From: Prochlorococcus marinus str. MIT 9211
GTDB taxonomy: Bacteria; Cyanobacteriota; Cyanobacteriia; PCC-6307; Cyanobiaceae
Direction of reading: 5' to 3'
Length of the DNA stretch: 64,000 nucleotides
Assembly (NCBI RefSeq): GCF_000018585.1
Contig: NC_009976.1
Location: 1,049,982-1,113,981 of the forward strand
This document shows, one piece after another, positions 14,296 to 22,228 of this stretch. Each line of letters starts with the position of its first letter. Position 1 is the first letter of the stretch. The notes beneath the pieces are model-generated. The model had not been told where the DNA came from, did not search any database, and saw only the letters and a list, made by a program, of their open reading frames with translations. A program made the position numbers and the translations under genes.

Positions 14296-14599
14296 GGCAG
14301 TTCTTCAGGTTCTAAACTAACTCTCTCAGAGAATTAATCACAAGGTTGTAAAATCATTTATCGTTGCAAGGCTCTTATATCACTAATGGGTAGATCAATA
14401 CGAACAATTCCTTAGGCAAAAGCATACTGGCTTAAAGAAAGCAAAATAATCTGTTCATTGCTATCCAAAAACCATCTATTGTTTAAGAATTTATGCATAA
14501 AATTTATTTCTTAACATTAAATCAATTAATATTTTTGAATTGAAGGTCTGAATTATTAGTACCGAGTGTGCGATAATTGATGATAATGATTTTTTCTAC
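14296..14599. other. Non-coding stretch of about 300 bp
   Basis: AT-rich DNA between divergent small membrane genes. No ORF, tRNA-like segment or strong hairpin was found. It presumably carries both promoters. Confidence 0.4.
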
Positions 14600-14764
14600 A
14601 TGAATATCAATCTCCCTTTGATGACCTTACTTTTCTTTCCAGAATACCCAGATGGAATTCCTGGAGACCTGTATTTAGTTCATCTATTTTTCTTTTTGAT
14701 TTTCATCCCATTAACAATGATTGTTTTAGCTGCTCGCTCTCATGAGAGAAACAGCACCAGTTAA
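14600..14764 (+). CDS. Small membrane protein, 54 residues
   Basis: Read directly: ATG at 14600, TAA at 14762-14764. 'MNINLPLMTLLFFPEYPDG' precedes a single membrane helix (about residues 25-44, YLVHLFFFLIFIPLTMIVLAA) and a polar tail RSHERNSTS. The N-terminal amphipathic part with a PEYPDG turn looks like a genuine small-protein design. No named family. An inverted repeat ttccctag/ctagggaa (14780-14816) follows without a T-run. Confidence 0.5.
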   Translation: MNINLPLMTLLFFPEYPDGIPGDLYLVHLFFFLIFIPLTMIVLAARSHERNSTS

Positions 14765-14894
14765 GAAAGAAAATTGATCTTCCCTAGGTTTCCATTAGGT
14801 ATACTCTTCTAGGGAATGGACAAAAAGTTAGTAAATACTATTGAATCTAATACGATAGGTTTATTTACTGCGTTATACTTATAAGATATGCTAA

Positions 14895-15635
14895 TTAGCT
14901 AGTCTCCAATTCATATCTAGTTCCAGGGATTGGGTCTATAAAGGATGCTTTACCATAAATAGATTTCCTTGCTTCTTCTATTGTTCCCTCAGAACTAATA
15001 AAGCGATTAAGCAGACCAGTAAATTCAACATCGCCACCTGTAGTACTAGAGAGTATATTTATAGGCTTTAATTTATCAATTAATATAGGTAATATACTTT
15101 TACCATTGATAATATTTCCCATTAAAGGTAATTTCAAGTTAACAACGGGGGTAATGACTGAATCAACTTTTTGATAAGAAGTTTTTTCATCAAAGAATCC
15201 ATGTGGCTCTATATACAAAGAACCTTTTAGGTGAGTTAAGATATATCCATTCTCTATATTTGGGACAGCAGCTCCTGGAGTTGCCTGAATAGTAATCTCT
15301 TCGAGCTGTATAAAATTGCCAGGTGTAATTTCTTGCACATCCTCAAACCCAAGTTTCTTTACCAATAATGCTGCAGATGGAGATGCAATTACCTTTGTTG
15401 CCCTAGGTAGAAGGTTTAGCGATGGAATATGCGCGTGATCAGCCAATCCTTGCGTAAGCAATAAAAGGTTTAAGCTGTCAGGAGCTTTATATTCATTTCT
15501 TAGCTTTCCTTCAAGAAGCCACTTCCCAGGGGGGAATGAGAGAGAGCCTGTAAGCCAGGGATCGATTAATACTCGATATCCTCCAAACTGAATCAACCAG
15601 CCGCTAGATCCATAATAAGTAGCGAAAAAGGACAT
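14895..15635 (-). CDS. Metallo-beta-lactamase-fold protein with degenerate metal motif
   Basis: 246 residues from an ATG. The N-terminus 'YYGSSGWLIQFGGYRVLIDPWLTGS' (in two parts) is the first beta-hairpin of UlaG/L-ascorbate-6-phosphate lactonase-like proteins. The usual T-H-x-H-x-D-H motif reads 'TQGLADHAH', so the first two His are lost while Asp-His remain. Later 'TPGAAVPNIENGYIL' corresponds to the second strand region. It may bind metal weakly or act non-catalytically. Similar proteins occur in other cyanobacteria and plants; function is not known. Confidence 0.75.
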   Translation of the reverse strand: MSFFATYYGSSGWLIQFGGYRVLIDPWLTGSLSFPPGKWLLEGKLRNEYKAPDSLNLLLLTQGLADHAHIPSLNLLPRATKVIASPSAALLVKKLGFEDVQEITPGNFIQLEEITIQATPGAAVPNIENGYILTHLKGSLYIEPHGFFDEKTSYQKVDSVITPVVNLKLPLMGNIINGKSILPILIDKLKPINILSSTTGGDVEFTGLLNRFISSEGTIEEARKSIYGKASFIDPIPGTRYELETS

Positions 15636-15673
15636 TTGGGAGCATAGTTAAAGAGTAAATATACGAAACAACA

Positions 15674-15793
15674 ATGAGTTCTGAAGAAGGTGGTGGAATG
15701 ATCCCAGGCTTATTTGCCATTGCCATTTCAGCAATATTTGCAGCTGCAATAGGCTTCTTAGTGCTTCATTTTATTCCGGATACACCATTTTAA
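15674..15793 (+). CDS. Small single-helix membrane protein, 39 residues
   Basis: Read directly: ATG at 15674, TAA at 15791-15793. MSSEEGGGMIPG is followed by one helix (about residues 11-34, LFAIAISAIFAAAIGFLVLHFI) and PDTPF. The size and topology match low-molecular-mass photosynthetic subunits, but I cannot assign it to a named one. It is divergent from the MBL-fold gene (38 bp). Confidence 0.6.
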   Translation: MSSEEGGGMIPGLFAIAISAIFAAAIGFLVLHFIPDTPF

Positions 15794-15828
15794 TTAAATT
15801 TGCCTAGATATAATTGATAAAAATGTAA

Positions 15829-16098
15829 TTAATTCTCAGGAAGAGATCTAGTCATTCTTACTAGGGTTTGATGTGCATCCTCACTATCTGTCAATACATG
15901 GTCAAATAAAACTTCTAATTCGTCTCCATCTACATCTAACATCATTGATCTTGAATTAAGATCAATGATGCGAGCATTAACTGGATTGACAATCCCAGCA
16001 TAATAACGAGCATATTTAAGAATTGCCTCATTATGGTCTTTATTCATATGTGAACAAATCCGTTTTCTTACTTCAGGACTTAACTGTTCTTTACTCAC
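15829..16098 (-). CDS. DUF2470 domain protein
   Basis: 89 residues from a GTG. 'ICSHMNKDHNEAILKYARYYAG' (two blocks) and 'ARIIDLNSRSMMLDVDGDE' are the HMNxDH motif and following strands of DUF2470, the domain that forms the C-terminal part of HugZ-like haem-degrading and related flavin/haem proteins. As a stand-alone domain it is cytosolic and of unknown function. It lies 27 bp downstream of the DUF3386 gene on the same strand. Confidence 0.8.
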   Translation of the reverse strand: MSKEQLSPEVRKRICSHMNKDHNEAILKYARYYAGIVNPVNARIIDLNSRSMMLDVDGDELEVLFDHVLTDSEDAHQTLVRMTRSLPEN

Positions 16099-16125
16099 AA
16101 TTAAAATTTGACCTCTTTTTTAAAT

Positions 16126-16812
16126 CTAGCAGGTACTAAGTTCCTCTAAATCAAAAAATGAATATGTTTCTTCTGAATTATATATAGAGTTATCAACTTC
16201 CTTTATTATAGTTCTGTTAGATAAAACCCAAGGACCTCCAGAGTATAAAGGTATATATTCATCATTAAAATAACTCTCTGGTCCTATCGGCTCCTTTGTA
16301 GATGGATTTAAATATTGACTTGTATAGCACTTAGACAGATATCCCTTGCCAGTAAATAAAACTTCTTTGGTAAATATATTAACTAAGCTACCATGTACAT
16401 GCCTATAAACCATAGTCACAACATTATCTTTTATACGATATTTATCACCTTTATTCTTGCCTCCAACCAAAACCTCTAGACCAGTTTCATTTTTATCACC
16501 AAAACTAAACGTATTCTCATAGTGAACTTTTTCAAAAGGTCTTCTTACTCTATGTATACAAACTTCCCATAATTGAGAAGCCAAAGCTTTTTTAGCCAGT
16601 TCATTATTGATAATGCTAATACTGGCTTTTAAATCCTTTCCAACGATAAATTCACCTTTAAATAGCTCTTTACCATTCTTATATGAACAAGATCCTTTAT
16701 AGCCAGGAAAATCTGATTCCCAGGTATAGCGATTTTCATAAGCCAAGCGAAAAGATTCTAAGCAGTCTTTCTCTTCAAAAGGTTTGTCTGGTAGTTCCTT
16801 TAATGACATCAT
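16126..16812 (-). CDS. DUF3386 family protein
   Basis: 228 residues from an ATG. 'FRLAYENRYTWESDFPGYKG' near residue 21 and the following strand-rich region ('FKGEFIVGKDLKASISI', 'VCIHRVRRPFEKVH') match DUF3386, a cyanobacterial family of unknown function. The rest is beta-rich, with a 'VVTMVYRHVHGSLVNI' segment. It is soluble without a signal peptide. It probably forms an operon with the acidic gene 7 bp upstream and the DUF2470 gene downstream. Confidence 0.75.
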   Translation of the reverse strand: MMSLKELPDKPFEEKDCLESFRLAYENRYTWESDFPGYKGSCSYKNGKELFKGEFIVGKDLKASISIINNELAKKALASQLWEVCIHRVRRPFEKVHYENTFSFGDKNETGLEVLVGGKNKGDKYRIKDNVVTMVYRHVHGSLVNIFTKEVLFTGKGYLSKCYTSQYLNPSTKEPIGPESYFNDEYIPLYSGGPWVLSNRTIIKEVDNSIYNSEETYSFFDLEELSTC

Positions 16813-16819
16813 TTAAATA

Positions 16820-17350
16820 TCAAGCTGCTAAGTTATCTGGATGATTATCATCTAGCCAATCTCTAAGTTGGCCAATTACTTTTTTGGTTGCATCATATAA
16901 ATCATCCTCAGTTGCTTTTTTCCCTGAGTTCTTAATATTCTTTTCTAAAATGAGCATAACTTCCTCTTCCGCTTCGGAAAGAAAAATTCCATCATTTTCT
17001 AATTGATCGTTGATCCTATCAAGTGAGACTAGAGAAATAATTTCATCTGTACTCATAAGGTCTTGAATATCTCCATAGCCAATCCCTTCTAAAATGCAAT
17101 ATTGAAAAGCATATAATTTAAATTCTTTAGGTAAACTTTGCCAAGGTTGGTCTTCAAAACTTTGAGTTTCATCCTCAGAAAAGTTTCTTTCTGCACAATA
17201 AGATAGCTTTGCATTTTGGAATTCATCTCCTTCCTGGGGATCCAAATAGAAAGCATCTTCATTACTATCAAAGAAGGCAATCTTTTCATCATCACTCTTA
17301 AGTGATTTAGCGGTCCCCCAATATTTTTGAAGTTTTTCTTGTTCAGTCAT
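16820..17350 (-). CDS. Acidic hypothetical protein
   Basis: 176 residues from the ATG at 17350 (MTEQEKLQKYWG); the open frame extends to a TTG at 17392, judged less likely. Strongly acidic and helical, with Glu/Asp-rich stretches and a C-terminal helix 'DATKKVIGQLRDWLDDNHPD'. No membrane segment or known motif. Probably the first gene of the DUF3386-DUF2470 operon. Confidence 0.6.
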   Translation of the reverse strand: MTEQEKLQKYWGTAKSLKSDDEKIAFFDSNEDAFYLDPQEGDEFQNAKLSYCAERNFSEDETQSFEDQPWQSLPKEFKLYAFQYCILEGIGYGDIQDLMSTDEIISLVSLDRINDQLENDGIFLSEAEEEVMLILEKNIKNSGKKATEDDLYDATKKVIGQLRDWLDDNHPDNLAA

Positions 17351-17495
17351 CTTTTGGCTAGAAAACTTGTAGTAACTACCTTCTAATGCCAAATCATGGA
17401 TGTGGCAATAAATTGATTATTAATTTCAAAAGTGGATACAAGAAACCTCGTTTCACAATTAAAGGCACTCTTGAGAATATCGAAAGTCTTAAGAA

Positions 17496-17711
17496 TTAAT
17501 TGTATTCTCCTGGTACGTCATTTTTTTTTACAGTCACCCTTCCTACCTTCTTACCTGAGAACCTTAACAATTCATCTCCAGAGAACTCAAATCCAAGTGT
17601 TAATGCAATTTGAGCTACATCATCAGCAGTAGAAGAGGCAAGCACCTCCTCTTTCAGAGCAGAGTCATTTTGCATCTTCTGCAAAAACTTCTTGAGATCA
17701 TCAAGGGCCAT
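17496..17711 (-). CDS. Nif11-domain protein
   Basis: 71 residues from an ATG. 'LDDLKKFLQKMQNDSALKEEV' (two blocks) and 'ADDVAQIALTLGFEFSGDEL' are the Nif11 domain, which also serves as the leader of Nif11-type RiPP precursors, including the prochlorosins. There is no double-glycine cleavage site and no Cys/Ser/Thr-rich core; the protein ends SGKKVGRVTVKKNDVPGEYN. It is therefore more likely a stand-alone Nif11 protein than a lanthipeptide precursor. No lanthionine synthetase is in the window. Confidence 0.8.
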   Translation of the reverse strand: MALDDLKKFLQKMQNDSALKEEVLASSTADDVAQIALTLGFEFSGDELLRFSGKKVGRVTVKKNDVPGEYN

Positions 17712-17780
17712 TCTTTTAATCTAGTTCATTCCTAAACCATTTCGTTTGCTGCTAAGACTGATTTAGATACTTTACTTTTA

Positions 17781-18167
17781 ATGGCTGAATTCCCATATCT
17801 GATAGCTATTGCTCTAATCCAGCAAGAAGAAAATCGAGCTATGCCCTTAGGTGGAAAATCCATAAAAGAACCTATCGATTTAAAGAATGGTCCTGGGGAA
17901 GCTGGAGAAAAGATTGCCTTAGAACTTTTGCTGAGAGTTTTAGAAATAAGTGATAAAGGCTTTATCCGCCAAGCGGCAAAAAAAGAAAGCCTTCTTTTAG
18001 TGGAAATGTCTATGGAAATTATGCAAGATCAACTTCCCTCCCTCAAAAGCAAATGGATACAAACAGGAAAAACAGATCAACTAATCAAAGAGCTTAAGAG
18101 AATTTGTGAGAATTGTTGGTATATAACATTCGAAAAATATAAAGGTATTCAGCTCTCACGTTGCTAA
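17781..18167 (+). CDS. Helical hypothetical protein, 128 residues
   Basis: ATG at 17781, divergent from the Nif11 gene (69 bp). Mostly helical and soluble, with 'GPGEAGEKIALELLLRVLEI' and 'LLLVEMSMEIMQDQLPSLKSKW' segments. Three Cys near the C-terminus (RICENCWYI, LSRC). No family is recognised. It precedes rpsU on the same strand. Confidence 0.55.
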   Translation: MAEFPYLIAIALIQQEENRAMPLGGKSIKEPIDLKNGPGEAGEKIALELLLRVLEISDKGFIRQAAKKESLLLVEMSMEIMQDQLPSLKSKWIQTGKTDQLIKELKRICENCWYITFEKYKGIQLSRC

Positions 18168-18242
18168 TGATTACCCTCTGACAAAGAATTTTTGAGATTG
18201 CTTTCTGCCAAGTGGTAAGTTAATTGGACATTAGGCATTCTT

Positions 18243-18419
18243 TTGACTCAAGTAACTGTTGGTGAAAACGAAGGAATTGAATCTGCACTTCGTAGATTTA
18301 AGCGTCAGGTTTCCAAGGCTGGAATCTTCGGAGAATTGAAGCGTCTTCGTCATCACGAAACGCCAGTTGAAAAATATAAAAGGAAACTCCAACAAAGAAG
18401 GCGAAATCGAAGGCGCTAG
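18243..18419 (+). CDS. rpsU: 30S ribosomal protein S21 (TTG start)
   Basis: Read directly: TTG at 18243, TAG at 18417-18419, 58 residues. The sequence [20 protein letters not shown], then [20 protein letters not shown] and [17 protein letters not shown], is bacterial S21. It is a very basic protein of the small subunit that aids mRNA initiation. The TTG start is inferred: no ATG or GTG lies nearby in frame. The opposite strand carries an ORF that is only its shadow. Confidence 0.95.
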   Translation: MTQVTVGENEGIESALRRFKRQVSKAGIFGELKRLRHHETPVEKYKRKLQQRRRNRRR

Positions 18420-18702
18420 CTTCTCTAACATAAGACTGGCAACAAATTTGCCATTGAATTCTCTTATCTAAATTTTTTTGTACCGCAAAAAAAAAGCCCC
18501 TCGTACATAGACGTGGGCCTGGGTGATGGGGGAGTCTTATTTCTAGATGAAGAAGAGAGGAAAAACAACCCCCACAATTAGTAGCCTTTGTCTAGTGTTT
18601 TATCAAAGTATCAACACAGGTAGCGTTTGAGTATTAATCCCTACTCAGTTCCAGTTGAAAATTGGTCAGTATGTTGATAAGACCGGGTGATGGAGTTTGG
18701 CC

Positions 18703-18750
18703 GTTTAGAGAATGCCTCTCTCTAAACTTGCTAGTGAGGCATTCTTCATT
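18703..18750 (+). terminator. Terminator-like hairpin with an alternative pairing
   Basis: GAATGCCTC (18710-18718) pairs with GAGGCATTC (18736-18744), followed by TTCATTTTT on the plus strand. Overlapping it, GTTTAGAGA (18703-18711) can instead pair with TCTCTAAAC (18719-18727). The two stems share bases and exclude each other, as in an attenuator. Confidence 0.55.
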
Positions 18751-18863
18751 TTTAGTGCTTTATTAATTTGATGATAAAAGTTCTTCTCGTTAACCTTGAA
18801 ATGAATAACCCCTTTCAAATAGTAGAAAAGTTCAAAAGATACTAAATGCAAATAATTTGTGGC

Positions 18864-18900
18864 AAAAAAAATGGTCAGCATCCTAGGAAGCTGACCATTT
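18864..18900 (-). terminator. Terminator of the outer-membrane protein gene
   Basis: AAATGGTCAGC pairs with GCTGACCATTT (stem within 18869-18900). On the minus strand a T-run follows (A-run 18864-18870). It lies 16 bp past the stop of the barrel gene. Confidence 0.85.
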
Positions 18901-18916
18901 AAATTAAAGGAAGAAA

Positions 18917-19549
18917 TTAGAAAAAGGAATATCTAAGACCTGCCTGAGCCTTCCACTGATCGAATTCATCAATATCAGTATTGTTCATATTGGAATCACT
19001 ATATCCTTGCCAAACAAATTCTCCAAATAGATCTAAATTCGAAGCCGTCTCATAAGTAACTCCAACCTTAAACTGGTTTACAGTCACGTCTTCATCCTCT
19101 CTGTCTGAACTTGAGTCAGTAATCATTTCAGCTGAGCCAAAGCCATAACCAATGTAAGGGGTCCAGCTGGAATCATTAGTGAAATCATAGTAAAGAGTGT
19201 ACAGAGATGTGTATGCAGAGAACTTCTCAACTGCAGCTTCATCTATTACAAAGTTGTTGTACTGGAAAGCGGCATCCAATCTAATGTTCTTTGTAAACCT
19301 AATTCCTATACCTGCCTCACCTGCAGCTCCCTCACTGCGGTCATAATCAGTGCCACCGTAATCAAGGTCTCCGCCAGAAACCCATCCACCAGCTCCAAAA
19401 ACATAAATACTGAAATCATTTTCAGATGATGCACTACCGCCAATATCATCAAAAAGATCACCTGAATAAGTATCAGCCAAAGAAGGTGCAGCTACGCAAC
19501 CTAAAGCAAGAGAAGCTGCAAGCAATGAAGTCTTAAGAGACACAAACAA
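18917..19549 (-). CDS. Outer-membrane beta-barrel protein
   Basis: 210 residues. A signal peptide (SLLAASLALGCVAAPSLA, cut near residue 25) is followed by alternating beta strands typical of small OmpW/OmpA-like barrels ('FSIYVFGAGGWVSGG', 'FTKNIRLDAAFQYNNF', 'FGEFVWQGYSDS') and the terminal aromatic motif 'GLRYSFF', with the final Phe used by the BAM complex. The start is uncertain: TTG at 19549 or GTG at 19543. Acidic loops are common. A porin-like or structural role in the outer membrane is likely. Confidence 0.8.
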   Translation of the reverse strand: MFVSLKTSLLAASLALGCVAAPSLADTYSGDLFDDIGGSASSENDFSIYVFGAGGWVSGGDLDYGGTDYDRSEGAAGEAGIGIRFTKNIRLDAAFQYNNFVIDEAAVEKFSAYTSLYTLYYDFTNDSSWTPYIGYGFGSAEMITDSSSDREDEDVTVNQFKVGVTYETASNLDLFGEFVWQGYSDSNMNNTDIDEFDQWKAQAGLRYSFF

Positions 19550-19688
19550 AATAATTAACTAGAGAAATAATATCTGTTTTTTTTTAAAGATTAACAAAGC
19601 CAGTGGCAGCAATAGAAAAGGCACACACTCATTTTATTTAAAAATTGAATTCAGACATCTTCTAAAGAAAACTTTAAGAAGTTTAAGT

Positions 19689-19976
19689 ATGTTTCTACGA
19701 CCTTCAATGAACTGGGTTTTCTTATTCAGATGTTATATGGTTAGGCGGCCATTAATAGTTGGTGCCTTGGCGATTCAACCAGAAGTCATCCCTCTTAACA
19801 GCCAAGAAGGAGAAAGCGCTAAGCAAATCCATCCAAAATCAATTGTTTTTCTTGCCTTTGCAATATTTTTTGCATTGCTTATTTTTTTCCTTAAAACAAT
19901 CTTTTCTTTAGCATTAATGGCTATTGGCCTAGGTTTTATCTGGCAACAGGCAGCAAAGAGACTTTCAGCCAATTAA
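19689..19976 (+). CDS. Two-helix membrane protein, 95 residues
   Basis: ATG at 19689. An N-terminal hydrophobic segment (MNWVFLFRCYMV, LIVGALAI) is followed by a polar middle and a strong hydrophobic region (about residues 52-85, SIVFLAFAIFFALLIFFLKTIFSLALMAIGLGFIW), then QQAAKRLSAN. No family is recognised. The start could also be an internal ATG. Convergent with the small gene at 20002. Confidence 0.5.
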   Translation: MFLRPSMNWVFLFRCYMVRRPLIVGALAIQPEVIPLNSQEGESAKQIHPKSIVFLAFAIFFALLIFFLKTIFSLALMAIGLGFIWQQAAKRLSAN

Positions 19977-20001
19977 TCTTCACAACAAAGTAATCAGAAA
20001 A

Positions 20002-20175
20002 TCATTTCTTATTTCTTCTAGCCTCGTCATTATCTAAGGTTGTCTTGATCAAGTCCTGAAAATTACCTTTAGCAGAACTAAGTCCAAACATGACAATAAA
20101 ACCCAGTCCAGCAATAGCAATTACTCCAATTTCAACTGGGCCCAAGCCAAGTGCAACAGAGAAAATACTAGGCAT
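20002..20175 (-). CDS. Small TatA-like membrane protein, 57 residues
   Basis: Read directly: ATG at 20175, TGA at 20002. 'LGPVEIGVIAIAGLGFIVMFG' (residues 11-31) resembles the N-terminal helix of TatA/Hcf106 proteins, which begin with a short helix containing P-E; the tail is amphipathic and charged (NFQDLIKTTLDNDEARRNKK). It is shorter than real TatA and lacks the FG-KK-P hinge, so TatA identity is not claimed. Divergent from purT (87 bp). Confidence 0.5.
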   Translation of the reverse strand: MPSIFSVALGLGPVEIGVIAIAGLGFIVMFGLSSAKGNFQDLIKTTLDNDEARRNKK

Positions 20176-20262
20176 AATCAATCAATTAATTAATCACTAA
20201 TCACTTTTCTAGCTGATGTATGTCATGCCAGCATTCATAATGATTAATTGCTTTTAAATTTT

Positions 20263-21441
20263 ATGAATATTTATCCAAAGACCTTAATGTTGCTAGGGAG
20301 TGGAGAGCTTGGGAAGGAAGTCGCTATTTCGGCTAAAAGACTTGGCTGCAAAGTGATTGCTTGCGATAGGTACGCTGACGCTCCTGCAATGCAAGTGGCA
20401 GATATTGCCGAAATTTTGGATATGACCAACTCCGGTGAGCTTAAGGATGTTATTAATTCATATAAGCCAGATGTAATCATTCCAGAAATAGAAGCTTTAG
20501 CAGTTGATGCTTTGGATGAGATTGAGAGAGATGGGATAACTGTCATACCAACAGCAAGAGCAACACAAATAACAATGAATAGAGACAAAATAAGAGATTT
20601 AGCATCTAATAAGCTTCATCTCAAAACTGCTAAATATGTTTATGCATCCAACAGTGATGAAGTCAAAAAAGCTGCTAAAGAACTTGGGTTGCCCGTAATA
20701 GTTAAACCAATTATGAGTTCTTCTGGGAAAGGTCAATCTTTCATAAGGAAAGAAGAGGACATTGAGCTTGCCTGGGAACTTGCTCTAAAGAAAGCAAGAG
20801 GAGTTTCAAGCAGGGTAATAGTAGAAGAGTTTCTCGAATTCGACTTTGAGATTACATTGTTGACTATTCGTCAAAAAGACGGGTCCACACTTTTCTGTCC
20901 TCCAATTGGCCACGAACAAAAAAATGGGGACTATCAATCCAGTTGGCAACCTGTAGTAATTACAGAGAGTCAACTACAAGAAGCACAAGTTATGGCAAAA
21001 GCTGTAACTCAAGAGCTTGGCGGAGTTGGAATATTTGGGGTTGAATTCTTTATAACTAAAGAAAGTGTGATTTTTTCTGAATTGTCGCCTAGGCCACATG
21101 ATACAGGCCTTGTAACGCTTATTAGCCAGGACCTAAGTGAGTTTGACCTTCATGTCAGGGCGATCCTAGGCCTTCCAATTCCTTCAATCACAGTTAATCA
21201 CCCTAGTGCTAGTAGAGTTATCTTGTCTGAGAAGAATTGCACAAAAGTTGCGTATAGAGGAATTGAAAAAGCTTTGGAAGAAGAAGGTACCAAAATACTA
21301 ATATTTGGAAAGCCAAGTGCTACAAAAGGCAGAAGGATGGGTGTGGCATTGGCAAAGTCTTCAACCTTAGATAAAGCTCTAATAAAAGCTAATAATTCGG
21401 CAATTAATGTAGAAGTAATTCAAGATGATTACTCCAATTAA
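20263..21441 (+). CDS. purT: Formate-dependent phosphoribosylglycinamide formyltransferase PurT
   Basis: 392 residues from the ATG at 20263 (a TTG five codons upstream is unlikely). It is an ATP-grasp enzyme: 'LLGSGELGKEVAI' N-terminal nucleotide fold, 'PTARATQITMNRDKIRDLA', 'PVIVKPIMSSSGKGQS' ATP loop, 'VEEFLEFDFEITLLT', and 'SELSPRPHDTGLVTLISQ' metal/ATP site. It converts GAR plus formate and ATP to FGAR in purine synthesis, replacing the folate-dependent PurN step. Length equals the E. coli enzyme. Confidence 0.95.
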   Translation: MNIYPKTLMLLGSGELGKEVAISAKRLGCKVIACDRYADAPAMQVADIAEILDMTNSGELKDVINSYKPDVIIPEIEALAVDALDEIERDGITVIPTARATQITMNRDKIRDLASNKLHLKTAKYVYASNSDEVKKAAKELGLPVIVKPIMSSSGKGQSFIRKEEDIELAWELALKKARGVSSRVIVEEFLEFDFEITLLTIRQKDGSTLFCPPIGHEQKNGDYQSSWQPVVITESQLQEAQVMAKAVTQELGGVGIFGVEFFITKESVIFSELSPRPHDTGLVTLISQDLSEFDLHVRAILGLPIPSITVNHPSASRVILSEKNCTKVAYRGIEKALEEEGTKILIFGKPSATKGRRMGVALAKSSTLDKALIKANNSAINVEVIQDDYSN

Positions 21442-21578
21442 ACCTTATTAAAGGAAAAGTTAGCCTTCCCTTATCAGCATTTTTAACAAATTCTCAGGAA
21501 AGGTATGTAGATCTATAAACCAAAGCTTGTGCGAAGTCGAAATAAGAGGGAATTTAAGATTGTAAATGAGGTTTATTA

Positions 21579-21950
21579 ATGCTTGTACTATTCGTCCACT
21601 TATTTCTTGGCTTTGTCTTATGGACAACTTTTGCTATTATAAATAAAGGTCAAAAGCATCATCAGATTAATGAAACTTTAATTGCTATTTTCAAAAGCCT
21701 GAGAAATATAGGGAATAATATCAAGAAACTCATACAACTTCTTGTTCAAGATTTGCTCGAAGTTGGTTCAAATAAGATGCCGCAAGAACTCGAAAATATT
21801 AATGCAAACAATCAAATGGTTACAGAAGAAAACTATGCCTCAACTATTGCCTCAATAAGTAATATTGAGGTTGATGAAGATCTAGCTCTTGATGGCTTTA
21901 GTCCTGAAGTAGTTGATTTGATTAACGAAGAAGAGGAAAAAGCAGCTTGA
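21579..21950 (+). CDS. Membrane-anchored hypothetical protein with acidic C-terminus
   Basis: 123 residues from an ATG. A single N-terminal helix (residues 2-20, LVLFVHLFLGFVLWTTFAI) is followed by a helical basic segment and an acidic C-terminal half ending NEEEEKAA. No motif is recognised. It follows purT by 137 bp; no functional link can be argued. Confidence 0.5.
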   Translation: MLVLFVHLFLGFVLWTTFAIINKGQKHHQINETLIAIFKSLRNIGNNIKKLIQLLVQDLLEVGSNKMPQELENINANNQMVTEENYASTIASISNIEVDEDLALDGFSPEVVDLINEEEEKAA

Positions 21951-22010
21951 GTTCCTTTGAATTGTTCTTTGGAATAAATGTTAAGATCAGAGTAAAGGTT
22001 TGAATAGGAG

Positions 22011-22169
22011 CTATCTAGTAATAATTGTTATAATCTTTAGAAAAACGCTGATTATACAAAGAATTATCCCTCCATAAATGATGCCTGCGACTCCAGACCC
22101 CCAGTCTTTCCAAAAAAATGCACTAATAAGAAAAAATATTAGACCAATTATTAGAAAGTAGATATACAT
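22011..22169 (-). CDS. Small membrane protein, 52 residues, two helices
   Basis: Read directly: ATG at 22169, TAG at 22011. Two hydrophobic stretches (IYFLIIGLIFFLISAFFW and AGIIYGGIILCIISVFL) are separated by KDWGSGV. The turn and helix lengths fit a helical hairpin. No family. Convergent with the previous gene. Confidence 0.5.
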   Translation of the reverse strand: MYIYFLIIGLIFFLISAFFWKDWGSGVAGIIYGGIILCIISVFLKIITIITR

Positions 22170-22228
22170 TCAATAAATAGAGTATTTGATAGGTTTAATT
22201 AATTTTTTCTAATGAAAAAGTGAATTTT

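Larger units (their letters stand above)
18420..18916. other. Non-coding stretch after rpsU with possible structured RNA
   Basis: About 500 bp without ORFs. It contains complementary segments gtcttat/ataagac (near 18536 and 18676), tatcaaca/tgttgata (near 18608 and 18668), two gggtgatgg repeats (near 18522 and 18684) and a plus-strand hairpin at 18703-18750. Together these suggest a structured small RNA on the plus strand, but no known RNA family could be recognised by eye. Confidence 0.35.

Noticed and set aside
14780-14816. ttccctag/ctagggaa inverted repeat as a terminator
   Set aside because: Only eight base pairs, a 21-nt loop and no T-run; noted with the neighbouring gene but not called.
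18490-18760. tmRNA, RNase P RNA or SRP RNA in the gap after rpsU
   Set aside because: No tag-coding sequence, no RNase P conserved blocks and no SRP Alu/S-domain motif could be found; only generic hairpins remain.
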